Part shown: piece by piece, positions 1 through 13,046 of the stretch
Numbering within the stretch: position 1 is the first letter of the stretch
Layout: the number at the start of each line of letters is the position of its first letter
DNA from: Daucus carota subsp. sativus
Taxonomy: Eukaryota > Streptophyta > Magnoliopsida > Apiales > Apiaceae
Assembly: GCF_001625215.2 (NCBI RefSeq)
Contig: NC_030384.2
Coordinates: forward strand, 44,054,390-44,118,389
Reading direction: 5' to 3'
DNA: 64,000 nucleotides
Made by a program: the position numbers and the translations under genes
Notes under the pieces: model-generated
Databases searched by the model: none
Told to the model about the DNA's origin: nothing
The model's input: the letters and a program-made list of their open reading frames with translations, nothing else

Positions 1-1146
1 AAATAATAATAAAATATTATAAACTATCTTTTAGAATGATCATACACATCGTTGTGAAGTTAAATTTCGAAAAAAAAAAATAAGTCAAGAAAAAAACTAG
101 CATTTCTAACTTCTAAAACTCCAGCATATAAGTCGCCAGAAGTGCTTATAATTTCTTTACCCAAACACTACGAAATAAGTAGAAGTTGACTTATAAGCTA
201 GAAGCTGGGCTTAAAAGCCCCGCCAAACACCCCCTTAGTAACTCTGTATATAACAAGGTAGAAACTTTTCCAGATCTGACTGTTGCGAGGAGGTCTTCCA
301 GCAACCATGCTTTTCTTTACTATTTTAAATTTGAGTCTTCGGTTCCTCTGTGGCAACTGGCAACCCTTTTGTGGCTGGCCTGATGTAAAAAAAGACTCTG
401 TTTTGTTCAATCAGCATTTCTTCACGTCCTCATCCTTCGATGCTTCACCAAATTCGCATTTGGTTATTCACACCTGGACCAGAAGGCACTGCAGACATTT
501 CTCAGCTTGGCACCTAAAATTTCATGAGTACTAGGCACATTTGTGCTTAGATTGCAATCCTTCTGCTTGTTGTTTTCCTTCTTCCAACTACTTAATACAT
601 GCACGAATATATACTTGTGAGTTAGGTTTAGGTATTATCAAACTAGTAACATCTTCCAGTTAAACCCCCTTCACTACTAAGTACTAGATAATAGGATAAG
701 TAAAATATGTTTCAGGTACAGTGAGATGCGTTTGCGTACTCTTCCATGAAGATCTACATTCGACTCGTGTAGCAGATAAATTAAGTAAATAAAAAAGCAA
801 AACACTGTTGAAAGAATTAAGGGCAACTTGGTCAAAAAAAAGAAAAGGTGTGCATAAATAAGTTTAGGGTGTGCATAAATAAGTTTAGGGTGTGCATAAA
901 TCAGCACCCATAAAATATTATATTTGAAATTAGATACTGTGAATATTAATAATAAAAAATGAAATATATGTTAAATTGTTAATCAATAAATCAATAATCC
1001 CTCATCAAGATAGTAATTTTTTATATATCAATTTTGAGAGGTTTTTGCTATCCTTGATCCCGATATTCATAACACTATGGTTATCAGACATGTGTAGATT
1101 TTTTAAAGATGAGTATGTACATTCCCTCACCGCATCTCCGCAAGTA
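1..1146. other. Intergenic flank with MITE-like debris
   Basis: I see no gene here. Around 100-235 the sequence has the look of a degraded MITE arm, with repeated 'ataagt/cttataa' words and a 'gccaaacacccc' end. A 21-bp tandem repeat at 847-903 is listed separately. Short open frames in both strands show no domain and no codon pattern. The stretch directly downstream of the strictosidine-synthase-like stop codon presumably contains that gene's 3' untranslated region. Confidence 0.5.
847..903. repeat. 21-bp tandem repeat, about 2.7 copies
   Basis: The unit ggtgtgcataaataagttta(g) starts at 847, 868 and 889, an exact 21-bp period; the third copy is truncated. No function is evident. Confidence 0.9.
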
Positions 1147-3788
1147 TTACACAAGCTTTTGCTTAAAAACATAAGGCATTTGAACAGATCCTATCCACAA
1201 GTATCCATTACTCTCCTCGACTTCACTTGCAAACATCCACTTTTTGCCGTATTTATCTTCTAGCATCTCTAAGATTTCCCCATTTTCACTCAAGCGCACT
1301 GCTATTCCACACCCCTTGAAACTCATCAAGTATTGAACCACTTTTGTTAAGTTGATTGGGAGTTTCAGCAAAACCTTTCCAATCCAAGAATAGGAAAGGA
1401 TAATTCTTGAAAATATATCGTTTCGCGAATGAATGGCCACCCAAAACTCACCTCTGTGATTTCGCTTTATATTATCGGGAAATCCAGGAAGTTGAGCAAA
1501 TATTTCAATCTTTCCATATAGTTCTGACGGTTCAAGCCAAACCTTTAAAATTCTGCAATTCCGTGTCTCTGCAATCAGCACAAAATCGCCATTTTGGCTC
1601 AATGCAACTCCATTTGGAAATGTCAAATTGTTTGAAATAACCTTGATTTCTCGGCTAAGAGGATCATATTTCGACAACCTTCCAGTCTTGTCACTGCTAA
1701 ATATCACCGCGCTGTGGTCCCTGAAATAGAAAAAATTTCAGCCTTACATGAGTATCAATTCTGTTCAGTTAAAAGAGGGAAAAAAAGATTGGGATAGCGT
1801 GTACCTGCGCTGGTAATTGAAGCTGCTCTCTGTGAAATAAACTACTCCATTACCCTGGTCAATGTCCAAACCATTAGCAAAATAGAACGGAACGTTTTGG
1901 GACTGTGTTGAGATTTTGGTAGCTAAACCACCATTGGGGCCAACAACAAGGACGCCCATGTAAGCATCTGCAATATAGAGATCTTCTGTTCTTTCGTTAA
2001 AACGTAGGCCCAATGGACGTCCACAAATGTGCTCTTTTTCTTCATGATCATATAATCCTTGACAGCCATCTCTGCTTATAAATGCACAAGTACCTCAGCT
2101 ACTAATCAAACTTATTACATCTTGCAAGTCAATTAACTACTCTCCACATAGTAACTCTAAATTGATTAGGACACAGGTTTCTTGGTGACCGGGGTGAAAA
2201 TATATTGCTTATACTAAGAGCATCTCCAATCAGCCCACATCTACATCTGTTAGCAATATCCTACATGGCAGACTCATTTAGCAATTGAGATAGCAAAGCA
2301 GCAGCTCCAACGCTAGCTAATAATTTTTTTACATAACACCCTCTGCTTATCTATTTCTGTCAAACATGTACAGATCTGTAAGCCACTCCACCTCATCTCC
2401 CTCCATCTCCGGCTAATCAAATTAATGGCGGACTATGTTTTCTTTGGGATAAAATATTGTTTTTTTAAATATAGATAGATAACGATTATAGCTAATATGG
2501 TTGGAGCAAATCACCTTTTTGATTATGTATAATTTAGCTAACCATTATTTTATTATATTTTAACTAATGGTTATAGCTAAGGTGGTTGGAGATGCTCTAA
2601 TAGGACAGTGTTACAGCCGCGGAAAAGTGCTCCACATTAGATCAATCCATGGTCCCTATTTCTACCAAGTTGTTCATTATATAAATTGCAAGTAGTACAA
2701 GTAAACATAGGCATGCTCAAGATACTAGCAGCAGAGTAAGTATAAGTAGGCGGCTGCTAACTACTAACTTTCCATGCAAATGTGACTGACAAAGCCTCTT
2801 TAGTTTTTCACGGAAAATTCGTTTTGGACTGCGCGTTATATTTTAATCTCACATTTTCATTATTGATGTCCTGGTAATGAAATGGTGATGGGTTTATCAT
2901 TTCTTAAATATCTGTATGGGAAATGTAAATGTGACTCAGCCGGGTAATGCTCCATATACATAACGTGCATCACCTACCCAGGTTTAGGAAAAAAATGATT
3001 TATGAAACTTAGCTTGGTTAACTCATTCAAAACTTGTTTCTGAACTGCGCATATCAAAGAAACAACATGTATAATGGGACACATTTTTGTTGGTTCAATA
3101 TCTGAACAATATAACAAATATAGAAAATTGATAGCCTAAGCAGTGAATTTATTCTCTGTTGTCCCGAGAGTAGATACTCATTTGTAAGGTATATAAGTCT
3201 TAATTCTCGGGGACAAAAATGGTGAATTTGAAGCGCATTTACGAGATATTAAATCATTTTTAGACTATCCTGTAAGAGTATCACATCTGAGTTCAAAATT
3301 CAGACAAAAGCATCTAAGTTCTAACATATACATATTTATCCTGCACGAAAAAGATGCCCGTTGAAACCTGCGCCTCATTTGTAAAACCAAGACTAAAATG
3401 TATATTATGATGGAAAAATTCAACTATACACTATGGTATCCGAATAAATTTATTATACGAAGCATCGAATACGAGTTAAATATAGCATGAGTTGCGACGT
3501 TAAATAATAAAGGTCGTACCTATGTGGTGAAGTAACTGCGAAGTCGATCCAGCGGCGTTGAGCTGGATTCCATTTGATTATTCGACCGTCGGAGACACCA
3601 GTGTAAGGACCCTCGGCAGTGACAGGATGAAATGCAAAGCTTTCTGGACCAAGTGCACCCACCAGGGGGATCACCTCCGACTCAACAGCATCATCAGGCT
3701 TATTATCATGGTTGGATAAAAAAAGTGACAGTGTGATTGATATCAGAATAACTGTAACTGCTGCTATTATGGGTCTTAATGTGTTCAT
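1147..3788 (-). CDS. Strictosidine synthase-like protein (six-bladed beta-propeller)
   Basis: Three exons: 3788-3520, 2071-1805 and 1720-1147. All junctions are GT-AG; phases join to 369 aa. An upstream in-frame ATG at 3872 would add 28 hydrophilic residues. I prefer 3788 because a hydrophobic signal or anchor segment (about residues 5-24) follows at once. Family hallmarks: GPESFAFHP and GPYTGVSDGRIIKW near the start, GCQGLYDHEEKEHICGRPLG, YIADAYMGL-like and FANGLDID blocks, YFTESS, DKTGRLSKYDP, FPNGVALS and LPGFPDNIKRN. Plant members are secretory or vacuolar proteins. True strictosidine synthase condenses tryptamine with secologanin, but most SSL proteins have other or unknown roles. A Glu near the C-terminus (in VEESNG) appears to align with the catalytic Glu of Rauvolfia strictosidine synthase; that alignment is by eye from memory. 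Intron 1 (1.45 kb) holds a Tourist-like MITE. Substrate is unknown. Confidence 0.88.
2218..2597. mobile_element. Tourist-like (PIF/Harbinger) MITE in intron 1 of the SSL gene
   Basis: A 380-bp element with perfect 12-bp terminal inverted repeats, GAGCATCTCCAA at the left and its complement at the right, flanked by TAA at 2215-2217 and 2598-2600. A TAA/TTA 3-bp target duplication is the signature of PIF/Harbinger MITEs. It has no coding capacity and sits wholly inside an intron. Confidence 0.85.
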
Positions 3789-3872
3789 CGTAGGATAGAA
3801 TTTGGTGGGGGAGAAAGAAGTAGACAACTCGTCCTTTTTCTTTAAAGAGAAATGTACAGCTTCAGAACCCAC

Positions 3873-5734
3873 AGGTAGCCAAATCAGAGTAAAAATATGT
3901 TATATAAAGAAAGAAATGGACAGAAAGAGTGTGCAGAGGCTAATTCCTAAACCTACAAGGGAGTCATCAAGTGTTTATGTTGGTGTTTAATTTATACTTC
4001 CTTTAGCTGATACGCATATATTAAATTGCCAAGACGAGTAGAAATGCGTATATCCGGGAAATCTCGGATATCAAATCCCTCGTATTTGATAAATGGAGAC
4101 AGTCGAGTAAAGAGAAATAATGCAATATTTATTTGCATACAAGAGCATACTCCCTCTGCGTCAAGCTTAAAAGAATAAGTAAATTAAGAGTGAAAAATTA
4201 AAAAAAGTGAGACTAGTGGTGGTGGGAGAGATTAATATTTAATATATAAAATAAGTATAAAGGAAAAAAGTAGAGTAGTTGATTTTTATATCATAAAATT
4301 TTGTTATATTTGATGAGTAACGAAATATAAAAATCGAATAAAATATTTCAGAAAAGAAAATGTAAAAAATTGATCGGAACAGAAAACATAAAACTTAGGA
4401 ATAAAATATGGGATTGGTGTCTGAGCTCATGGCATGGAACTCGGCCAAACAACGGAGTGCCAGACTGCGAATAAAAACATACACATACATCCAGACGCAA
4501 TCACGCAACGCAACCCTTGAGAAAGACCTGTGTGACGCACAACCAACCTGTCCCTACGCAAATTTGTTTCCTTTAAAAGAAACAGGCTGAAACACGTGGT
4601 GGTTTCTAACATTGCCAAAGCTCATGATGGTCGGGTTCCAAAAAAGCCCATGCCTATGAATCCATGACCCTGTTTGCTCACTGTCCAGTGTCCAGTCCGA
4701 TTAATCATTATCTTTGAACTAATTTCTATATTAAATAATAGTGTAATTTGGAAGAAGCTAATTGGGCCAACTTCATAGAAATCTGCTGCATAATTTATTG
4801 TTAAAGTGACTTATAACGTATAACTATATAGATTATAATTAAGAATAAATAAATGATTGTCATTGATTGGACAAATCATGCTGGCATTTTCCTCATGATG
4901 CAACTATAAAGTACTAGTGTATTAGTATTACATTACATTGGTCCCAAAGCTGGTGAAAGAATGCAGCCCCTATGGGCTACGCACCCTCGTTCACACTTCA
5001 CATATGACTGGGCTACTCTAGCATTTCGGTTAGGTCGACAATTTGCATGCTAGAGTCCAGACTACTAGTCTGCTCGTGGTTGGACATAACTACAAGTTTC
5101 GTTCTGATGGTCCAACTTTTAAGATGAAACCCCGATCTTGGAAAGGCACCACAGTTCAAATTTCTAACGCATTTTGTCACAAAGGTCTTCATTTCTTGTT
5201 TATTTCAAGTTATCGAATTTTATCACCACCAACACCTTTTGAGATGTGAAAAATTCGAGATTGAAATAAAACATCTAAGGAAAAAATTTAATATATCAAA
5301 ATCCTCAAGTACAAACTCCGACGGGAAACATATAGGACTAGAAATAATTAAAATAGTCTAGTGCAGTTTGTAAGCACTAAGCACCCTCGGATACTAAGCT
5401 CCTCTGGGCTTTAATTAGAAAACTCTTCTCCTCAATTCAATTCGCATCTTGTGTATCTAAATAAAAACGCAGTCCATAAAATAGTATATATGAAATTATC
5501 TCATTCTTATACAACTACAAAATTTTACGAATAACCACGAAGGCACTATGGCTGAACACCAAACACCAAACCTCCAGTTCTATAGTTCCATGCTAGCATG
5601 CGTGTCATAAAATCAACTACAATTGTACAAACAGAAAAAAAATAGTACTGATCTTCATTCCAACTTCTGGTACAGCATATGATTGAATAAATATTTGTGG
5701 GAAATACATGGAGAATAGAAACTTGTATACGCAC
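3873..5734. other. Intergenic region between SSL and CBL genes
   Basis: It holds the divergence-free space between two minus-strand genes. Around 4148 there is a partial 'actccctctgcgtc' word resembling a Stowaway MITE end, without a matching right end. The short frames at 4408-4618 and 5043-5249 have no recognisable product. The promoter of the SSL gene must lie at its left end, but I see no clear TATA box. Confidence 0.5.
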
Positions 5735-8700
5735 CTATATAGGCCCGGTACTAAGAGCATGATCCAGATCAGCAATTAAATCATTCACATCCTCAATTCC
5801 CACAGAAATACGAACAAGATCCTCGGTTAAACCTCTGGCCTCGCGTACCGCCGAAGGTATGGATGCATGCGACATGAAGCAGGGCATGCTTATAAGGGAC
5901 TTCACGCTCCCTACAATTAGAAACAGAATTACATTATCTACCCTGTAGACTTGAAAGTTCAGAAGCAAATCATGCTCTTGTTTTTAAAGCTGCCAGATAA
6001 TATATTAACAATGAAAAACATGTGTTGTGATTCCTAAACATTCTAACCTACTGGATATCCTTCTGTGATAATGAAAAAAGTCTTGCATTCTTAGCTTGCT
6101 ATGTTCCCAAACACGTGTATAGGAGATATTTCTTTATGTTGTATTTGGTTGGGGAGGATGGAATGGAATGGGTAAATAAAAGAAAATATTAGAGGTAGGA
6201 GGGAAATTTTGATAAAAAAATAAGTGAGTGCAAAATTGTTATAATTAAATTTGAGAAGAAATTGACTACAGGAGAACGAAGGATTCCTTCTGAAATTGGA
6301 GGCGTGACTTCTAGTATAGGTTGTAAAGAGTGGAATGGGGGAAGGAATGAAATTTTGGAACAATTGTTCATAATATACTTCAAATTTCATTCCATTCATT
6401 CCACGTTCATTCATTTCAACCAAACACAACACTAATGTTCTATATGATTTTACTTTTAAACTTAAAACTTACAAATCAACGCAAGCACCACTAGCTTCAC
6501 TCTCCGGTCTGGGATAGAAATCAACTCCTCACCATACTAAGTAGATACCTCAGTTATTGTCTTTTTAATTTTATTGTCTCTTAGACAAAATATACCCGAA
6601 ATCGAAAGTGCTAGATGTACTCCTACTCCATATAACTTTGCAGTTGGAATAGAAACTACTAACATTCTAATTAGACCCTCCTCCTAAATGCTTCGACATT
6701 GATTACTACTTTTTGGTGTTGTTTTTTATCTTTTACAGTGGTGAGGTTTGGTTGGGCGTGATTCGTGAATCCTGTGATTATACTATTATAGTGACTAGCT
6801 TATAACTCGTGCGATGCACGAGTGGCTTATAAATATTTGTTCTTTTAATACATTTATATATTATAATTTTTAATTTTATTCTAAAGATACATCTATGTTA
6901 GAATACTATATGTCTTGTAATTAAAATAGAATTTTAAATAATTAATAAACGTGTTTGAGTTTATATAATTTTATTGGGTATATTAAATAAGTATTTTTTT
7001 ATTGGATATTTTGAATAAATTTCTACTAGCTAAGCCGTCGGAAGGTTTATAAATAAATATGCCCGGGAGATATATTTAAATGAATATGTTTAAATGTGTT
7101 TCGCTTTTAACTAAAAAGAGCCAATTAAACATGTTATATTTAAAGAGGCCCGTGAGTAGCCCCAAATACCGACCGACCAAAACTTTTAATGTTCCGGCCT
7201 TATTAGTATAGTAAGTATAGATGTATAAGTCTACAATGTCCACTAATGCTCTGTTTTGTTGGAGAGAATGGAACGGGGATATAATGGGATGAAAATTTGT
7301 GAACAAAACTCTAGAGGAAATAAAGGATGTAAGAGGGAGTGAACAAAAATAAGGTAGTGCAAATTTTCTATGATGAAGCTTTGCAATAAAAGTGACTAGG
7401 AAAGATTGGATTTGATCTTAGGTTAGATTGCCAGGAATGGAATGGAGGAAGGGATATATGTTGTTCACCCCAACGAAACACAACTTAAGGCCATCATATT
7501 CTTTTAAAATTCATGACCACTTAGTTGTAAGACCTGTTTAATGCAGTCACTAAAATGCTGATACAATGACTCAGTGAGTTGGAGATTCTTTACCAAAACT
7601 GACAGTTATGCTAAAATACTTGGTAGCCTCAGTTACGTGTTTAGAAAGTGCCAATGATCCAGTGAGGAAACTGAGCACAGATCCTGCACCCTTTGCCTGC
7701 AAGAGACATAACATCACCATAATAGCATAAAGAGAAAGAAACAGGATGGACAACGGTAATGAGAACCACGAGATAGTAGTATTGGATTTTCTGCTTTAAA
7801 ACCTCCTTTGTACCTGAGAATAGTGTAAAGAATGTCCAGGATGGCTAGGAAGGCCTGCATAGTTAACCTTCTTCACCCGAGGATGGGCAGATAGAAATTC
7901 TGCTATTTTTTGTGCATTTTCCTGCAAAGGTGCCGAAGCCATCATATTAATATATGAGACAATAACACTGAGAAAATAATTTAAGCAAACACTATCAGTT
8001 TATTATTTTGAAAAGATAACCAGCATAGAAAAATCAAGAAGAATTACTGTGGCATGATATGGAACACGACAAACATAGAAAACTTCTACATTGTCGAGAT
8101 TAAGCACAGAATTCATTGGCTGTCTGTGACACTCTAAACTGTGGAGAGCCAAGGGAATCAATCTTAAAATAAGTGCAATGTATTGGTTGAGACTGGCACA
8201 GTTGTGGCCCTCACCCATGATCACGACTCACCTGACCTCCATATTAGGTATAGAGACTTGGTTGAAAAATAAAGGAAATTAAGTTAATGAGATGGCTTTA
8301 GACCTGTTAGACTTGTCATGCTAACTGATAAGAACCGGAAATAATCTGTTTTTTTTTTTGCTTAATTGGAAATAATCTGTTCATTGGGTAGAAAACAAGA
8401 AAATAGGTATATGGGGTCTATAGTTGAGTTCAGTAAATATCCATATCATCTGAAGACACTGAATAAGCTAAAATGCTTAAAATGGAGTAGGGGTCTGATA
8501 AAAGTATAATTATTTTGTCCAATATTGTATATCCAACTAGTATTCAAAAGATTGAAAAGACAGAACTGAAGAGCTATGATCGCAGTAGAAGCGAATATTA
8601 GGGAAGCATAGAACCTGTTGCTTCTCCACGCGCAAGGCCATTGTTTTAATGCCCCGCAAACAGATCCAGCAGTCAAATGGTGCTAACCCAGATCCCTCTG

Positions 8701-11700
8701 CATTTTGTAGGAAATACAAGTCCTTTGCCAACCTGCTCCATGTATAAAAGCCAAATGACGCTACAGAAAATATCAAGCAAAGTTACTAGTGCATTGAAAA
8801 GCAATAACATAACACTGTATGCAAAACTCAACTCCTGGCGTTTTATAAAAATCAATAGAATAATAGTCAGGCAGTATGATGATTATAATATCTGGGCTGA
8901 AGATTACAAAATATATGTCATCTCTCTCCTCTCCGCCAAAGTTACTCACTGTTTCCGCTGATTTATGTTCATGATTGTCGTCTATGGCAAGGTGTTTGAA
9001 TCAGTTCCTTAGTGGAGATGTGGTGACAGTACTATATGGCAGACTCAATTGGTAGTGAGGTAATAGGTCGACCCAGTGGAAGCGATGGTTGGGTCAGTAG
9101 GTATATTTCTTCAAATTTTTTATTATGTTGACTGCCTAACAAGGGGTGGCAAATACCAATATCTCACCTACAGGCCGACGAGTTGACTGATAATAACTGA
9201 TGCAGGACATCAATGAAAAGGTCCAATAAAACACAGTTCAAACAATTGGGGCCTTAAAAAGCCAATATACAGATTTTAGAATTCAACAAATATAAGTAAT
9301 GATATTTGCATTGTAAGATCTGATCTGATATGCAATTATTTAAGGAAATATTATAAATACCAGAGGCAATGCATGACAATACTGCATATAGAGTGTCATA
9401 GTAAAACTCAATTTTTAATTTACGGACTCGTTTGCCCAACAACTTCTGATTGAAAATCAGGTAAACAACTGTTTGGTAAAATCTGGAAGCAGTTTTTTAA
9501 TATATATATAGAGACCCCCCCCCCCCCCCCCCCCCCCCCCCCCGCTTTTAGAAAAAGCAGCTCTCAGCTTTCACTGTCAAACCTCACAAAAACATTAAAT
9601 ATTTATATTATACCCCAAGGCCCAAGACATGCACATATAAAATTCTTACCAGATAGTTATATAAATGTTGCAACAATACTTTTTTACCAAAAAGTTTTTC
9701 TCACAACACAACAGTTTTGAACAATAATTCCAAACAAAGCCTAAATCATTCACCAATTCACTTGTGTCGTTGATTTTATTACTCTTTTATCAGGCAAATA
9801 AATATATGTCATAAATCATCATTATATTCAACAGCTAAACTCTTAATTCAAACTTTAGTGCAAGGACTCTGATTTCAACAATTGTTGTATTAAGATACAA
9901 CCTTTCCCCTTTTACAGCCAACATGCCTGCCATGACATCACTATGTCCAGCAATGAACTTGGTAGCTGAGTGCATTACAATATCTGTCGAAAGGCAAAGA
10001 TACCACAATAAATACCTGAAATATCAAGTAAGAATATGTTTTTAAAATATTGATGCATTAATAGCATATATTTGCCAAAACCTGCTCCAAGTTCAAGGGG
10101 TTGTGACAACACAGGAGACATAATGCTGTTATCCACCAAAACAAGAGCTCCATGACCATGAGCTATCTCTGCTATTCTCTGACACCAATAGAAGTCATTT
10201 TCTTCAAATTAAAAACTTTCTGCAACTATAATTTTAGCATAAGCTTATTATTCACACCAGGTTTAAAAGAGCAGTGCAAAAACCTTCCCTTGTCCTTCTA
10301 CCCTATAATATGAGCACTCACTACAAATTTGTAGGCAGAGAGAAAAGTCTATACAGAAGAACGTTTATCTGTTTTTATATAATAAAAAATTGTAAATGTG
10401 ATTAGGCAGCCCTGTGAGAGTTTTCTAATAGTAACGGTATATGATGGAACAGCAAGAATAAGGAACGGGTGCATCTACAAATTCAAATTAGGGGTCAAAA
10501 GTCCCATGTTTATCAATGCGGTCCTCCTTGTGATGAATACTAATACAAAATTGTGGGGGTGAAGTTAAAACAATGTAATGAATATAGCTGAAAAATGGAT
10601 GTATCAGAACTAGATTAGCAGCGATGTAACAAATGTCAAAGCAACAGTTTATTGTGTAAAACGTCTTACTACTCAGCACAAAATAATTTTATAGCCTCGC
10701 ATCATCTTGTTAGTTATTTTAGTACAAGTGAGAAGAAGATATAATATTATAGGGTAGAAGCATATAATTTAATATCATAAAACTCTTTATATAGAGTTAA
10801 TTTAAGACAAACTTGCATGATTAGTGCTATCTAAGTAGCCTAATCAATTACAAATCTTACACAATCAGACCACATGAAAACACAATTAACCTATTTAATT
10901 ATTCGGTTACAATTTAAAATCAAAGATTCCAGCACATCTATAAAAATATATCAATATTACCAACTTTTCAAAAACTTGTGTAAGTGCATGCATATGCCTG
11001 TGGAGTTGTGGTAGTCTGTGTACGTAAATTTCATTAGTCCCGATTATATAATCATTCCATTTAGCCATCACGATCGTTAGTTACTGGTTAGTATGACTTA
11101 CACGAATATCAGAAATCTGCTGTCGAGGGTTAGTTGGACTCTCAAGCCAGACAAGCTTAGTCCAAGGTCCAATTGCAGACGCAACCTCATTCAAATCAGT
11201 AGTGTTCACTCGTCTACACATAAACCACAATTTTACATTTTAAGGCATGTCCAAATAATTTATGAAGATCATCAGAAAACAGCTACTCCATACAATATAA
11301 GGCATGCCCAAATTCAGAAATAAAAGCATAACATAGCAATGCTTTCTAACCAAAAGTAAGTACTAACTTGACGATGGCTCCTGTCTTTGGGACGACTTGT
11401 GATAACAATCGATCAGTGCCACCATACAGGTCATCTCCCGCAACAATTTCTTCACCTAAAATGAAGACTTTGCTCAACACATTTAATCATATAAAACCGT
11501 GTCTCAAGAATACAATTAACACCTGAAGCTTGTGCATGGAGCCTTCAAGCGTTTATAACATTCACAAAACCCATATATACTATAATCGGATAACATTCAG
11601 AACATTTCTAAGGGAATATAATATGCATATGCAAGGTCAAAAGCAATGTGAAACAACACCTGTTCCAACAAGATGACTAACAGCAGCCAAAGCAGCCATT

Positions 11701-13046
11701 CCACTGGTAAAGCAAAATGCTCTATCAGCTTTGTCCAGCTTTGCCAGGATGCTGAGAATAAACAGATTTGTTAGGAATCAATAATGTTTAATTGCCAAAA
11801 GGTGAATAAAAAGAGCAATAATCACTTCTATACAATATTGCAAAGATATTCAGACCATTCCAATGCATCTCGGGTAGGATTTCCACTCCTAGTATAGTCA
11901 TAAGGGCCATTTTCTGTGGCACTAGGCTGCATCAAAATTTAAACAATATATGTGTGTAGATATATTAAGAAATGAGATAAAAATAACACCTAAGAGACAG
12001 TGTATGCAACATACAGGATACCCTATGTATTTGACTTTTAACTAACTTGTAAATGTGGAATAGGATTGAACCAGTCAAGCAGTAAGAGTTAAATAACAAT
12101 ACCAAATAATATACATTCATAGAGAAGAAGTATTGTAGGCATATAATAGGCAGTAGATCTTAAATTTATGCAATCAAACAGATATATGGTAAATCAGATA
12201 ATTCAACCTTAATAGAAGATCCCTACACGACTTGACCATCAAGTAGAACATGGTCCAGAAAATACCTGCTTGAAAGTGGCTGTCTGGTAAAGAGGTACAC
12301 TCATTGAACCATAAGGATCAAACTCATTTTCAAAGTTCATCAACATTGTTGATACACTAGGCTCTTTGATATCTATCATAATAACAACAGTTATCAGTAA
12401 TAATAATAATAATAAAAAAGAAGCCAGCACAGCGATTAAGAAAAACCTTTGTCGATTTCAGCAGAACTATCAACAAAGGCCGACGCCTTTACATCCATAT
12501 CTTTTTCTTTAAAGCAGTTCAGTTCAAAATTCTTTGCAACCAACACAGTCTCCCTGTTGGCAAAGACCGAATATTTACAGGCAAAAGTTGGCTGTAAATT
12601 CCTAGTCATAAAACCCTACAATTTGACACCCATCAGAATCCGAAACGCAGCAACAACAATTTTTGAAGAAAATGCAAAAGACAAAAGTGGGACTCTATTT
12701 CAATATCAAGATTGTTTTCCAGAGCAGCGTAAAAACACAAATGAGCCAAACATATTCATATTTTATAGATTTTTAGCAATCCATAATCAATAATATAATC
12801 CCACCCACAAACTTAAATTTCTCAATTATAATGCAAACGAGAGAAACCCAAAACAGCAAAGGCAAGAAATGCATATAAATTAATTTCGCCAAACAAAAGG
12901 ATTCACTTGCTACTTTGTTAAAATACACACATACAGAGAGAGAGAATGGGGAAGAGAAGAGAGTGGCTTACATGGTCTTTAAGCTGATAGGGAAGAGAAC
13001 TCGAGAGTGATCTGGGAGAGAAGGAAGAGGCTGTTGAAGTATTCAT
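5735..13046 (-). CDS. CBL: Cystathionine beta-lyase, plastid (13 exons)
   Basis: A PLP enzyme that cleaves cystathionine to homocysteine, ammonia and pyruvate in plastid methionine synthesis. Exons: 13046-12972, 12615-12447, 12372-12266, 11926-11856, 11751-11660, 11455-11368, 11213-11102, 10178-10082, 9983-9902, 8732-8615, 7921-7814, 7696-7594, 5910-5735. All introns are GT-AG with compatible phases, giving 465 aa, close to the 464 of Arabidopsis CBL. Exon 1 ([14 protein letters not shown]...) is Ser/Thr-rich and Arg-bearing, typical of a transit peptide. Blocks in order: [90 protein letters not shown] (PLP-binding Lys279), [11 protein letters not shown] and [13 protein letters not shown]. 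The exon 4/5 join makes a Cys where Arabidopsis has Ser; this is the least certain junction. Introns carry a Helitron, MITEs and a poly-C run. Confidence 0.95.
6138..6430. mobile_element. MITE with TTTGGTT/AACCAAA termini, in last CBL intron
   Basis: Termini GTTGTATTTGGTTG (left) and CAACCAAACACAAC (right) are inverted repeats with one mismatch. The interior is G-rich 'ggaatggaatg' at the left and 'cattccattcattcc' at the right, extending the foldback. No clear target duplication. Relatives occur at about 7249-7484 and 23249-23535. Confidence 0.65.
6795..7221 (-). mobile_element. Complete small non-autonomous Helitron in last CBL intron
   Basis: On the minus strand it starts TCTATACTTACTATAC at 7221, just after an A, and ends CTAG at 6798-6795 followed by T. 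This is the expected A|TC...CTRR|T insertion pattern. A 7-bp-stem hairpin (CTCGTGC, three-base loop, GCACGAG) lies at 6806-6822, about 7 nt before the CTAG end. At 427 bp it cannot encode RepHel and must have moved in trans. Confidence 0.8.
7249..7484. mobile_element. Degraded relative of the 6138-6430 MITE
   Basis: The left end contains ctgttttgttggagagaatgg and the right end caacgaaacacaactt. These are imperfect inverted repeats similar to the termini of the element at 6138-6430, with the same ggaatgg interior. It lies in the same intron, just beyond the Helitron. Confidence 0.5.
9515..9543. repeat. Poly-C tract of 29 bases in a CBL intron
   Basis: An uninterrupted run of C following 'tatatatatagaga' inside the 8733-9901 intron. 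On the transcribed strand of the gene it reads as poly-G. Confidence 0.95.

Noticed and set aside
12239-12430. A separate small protein starting in the Leu-rich run at 12385-12430
   Set aside because: The hydrophobic start is intron sequence (poly TTA/ATT); the downstream part is CBL exon 3.
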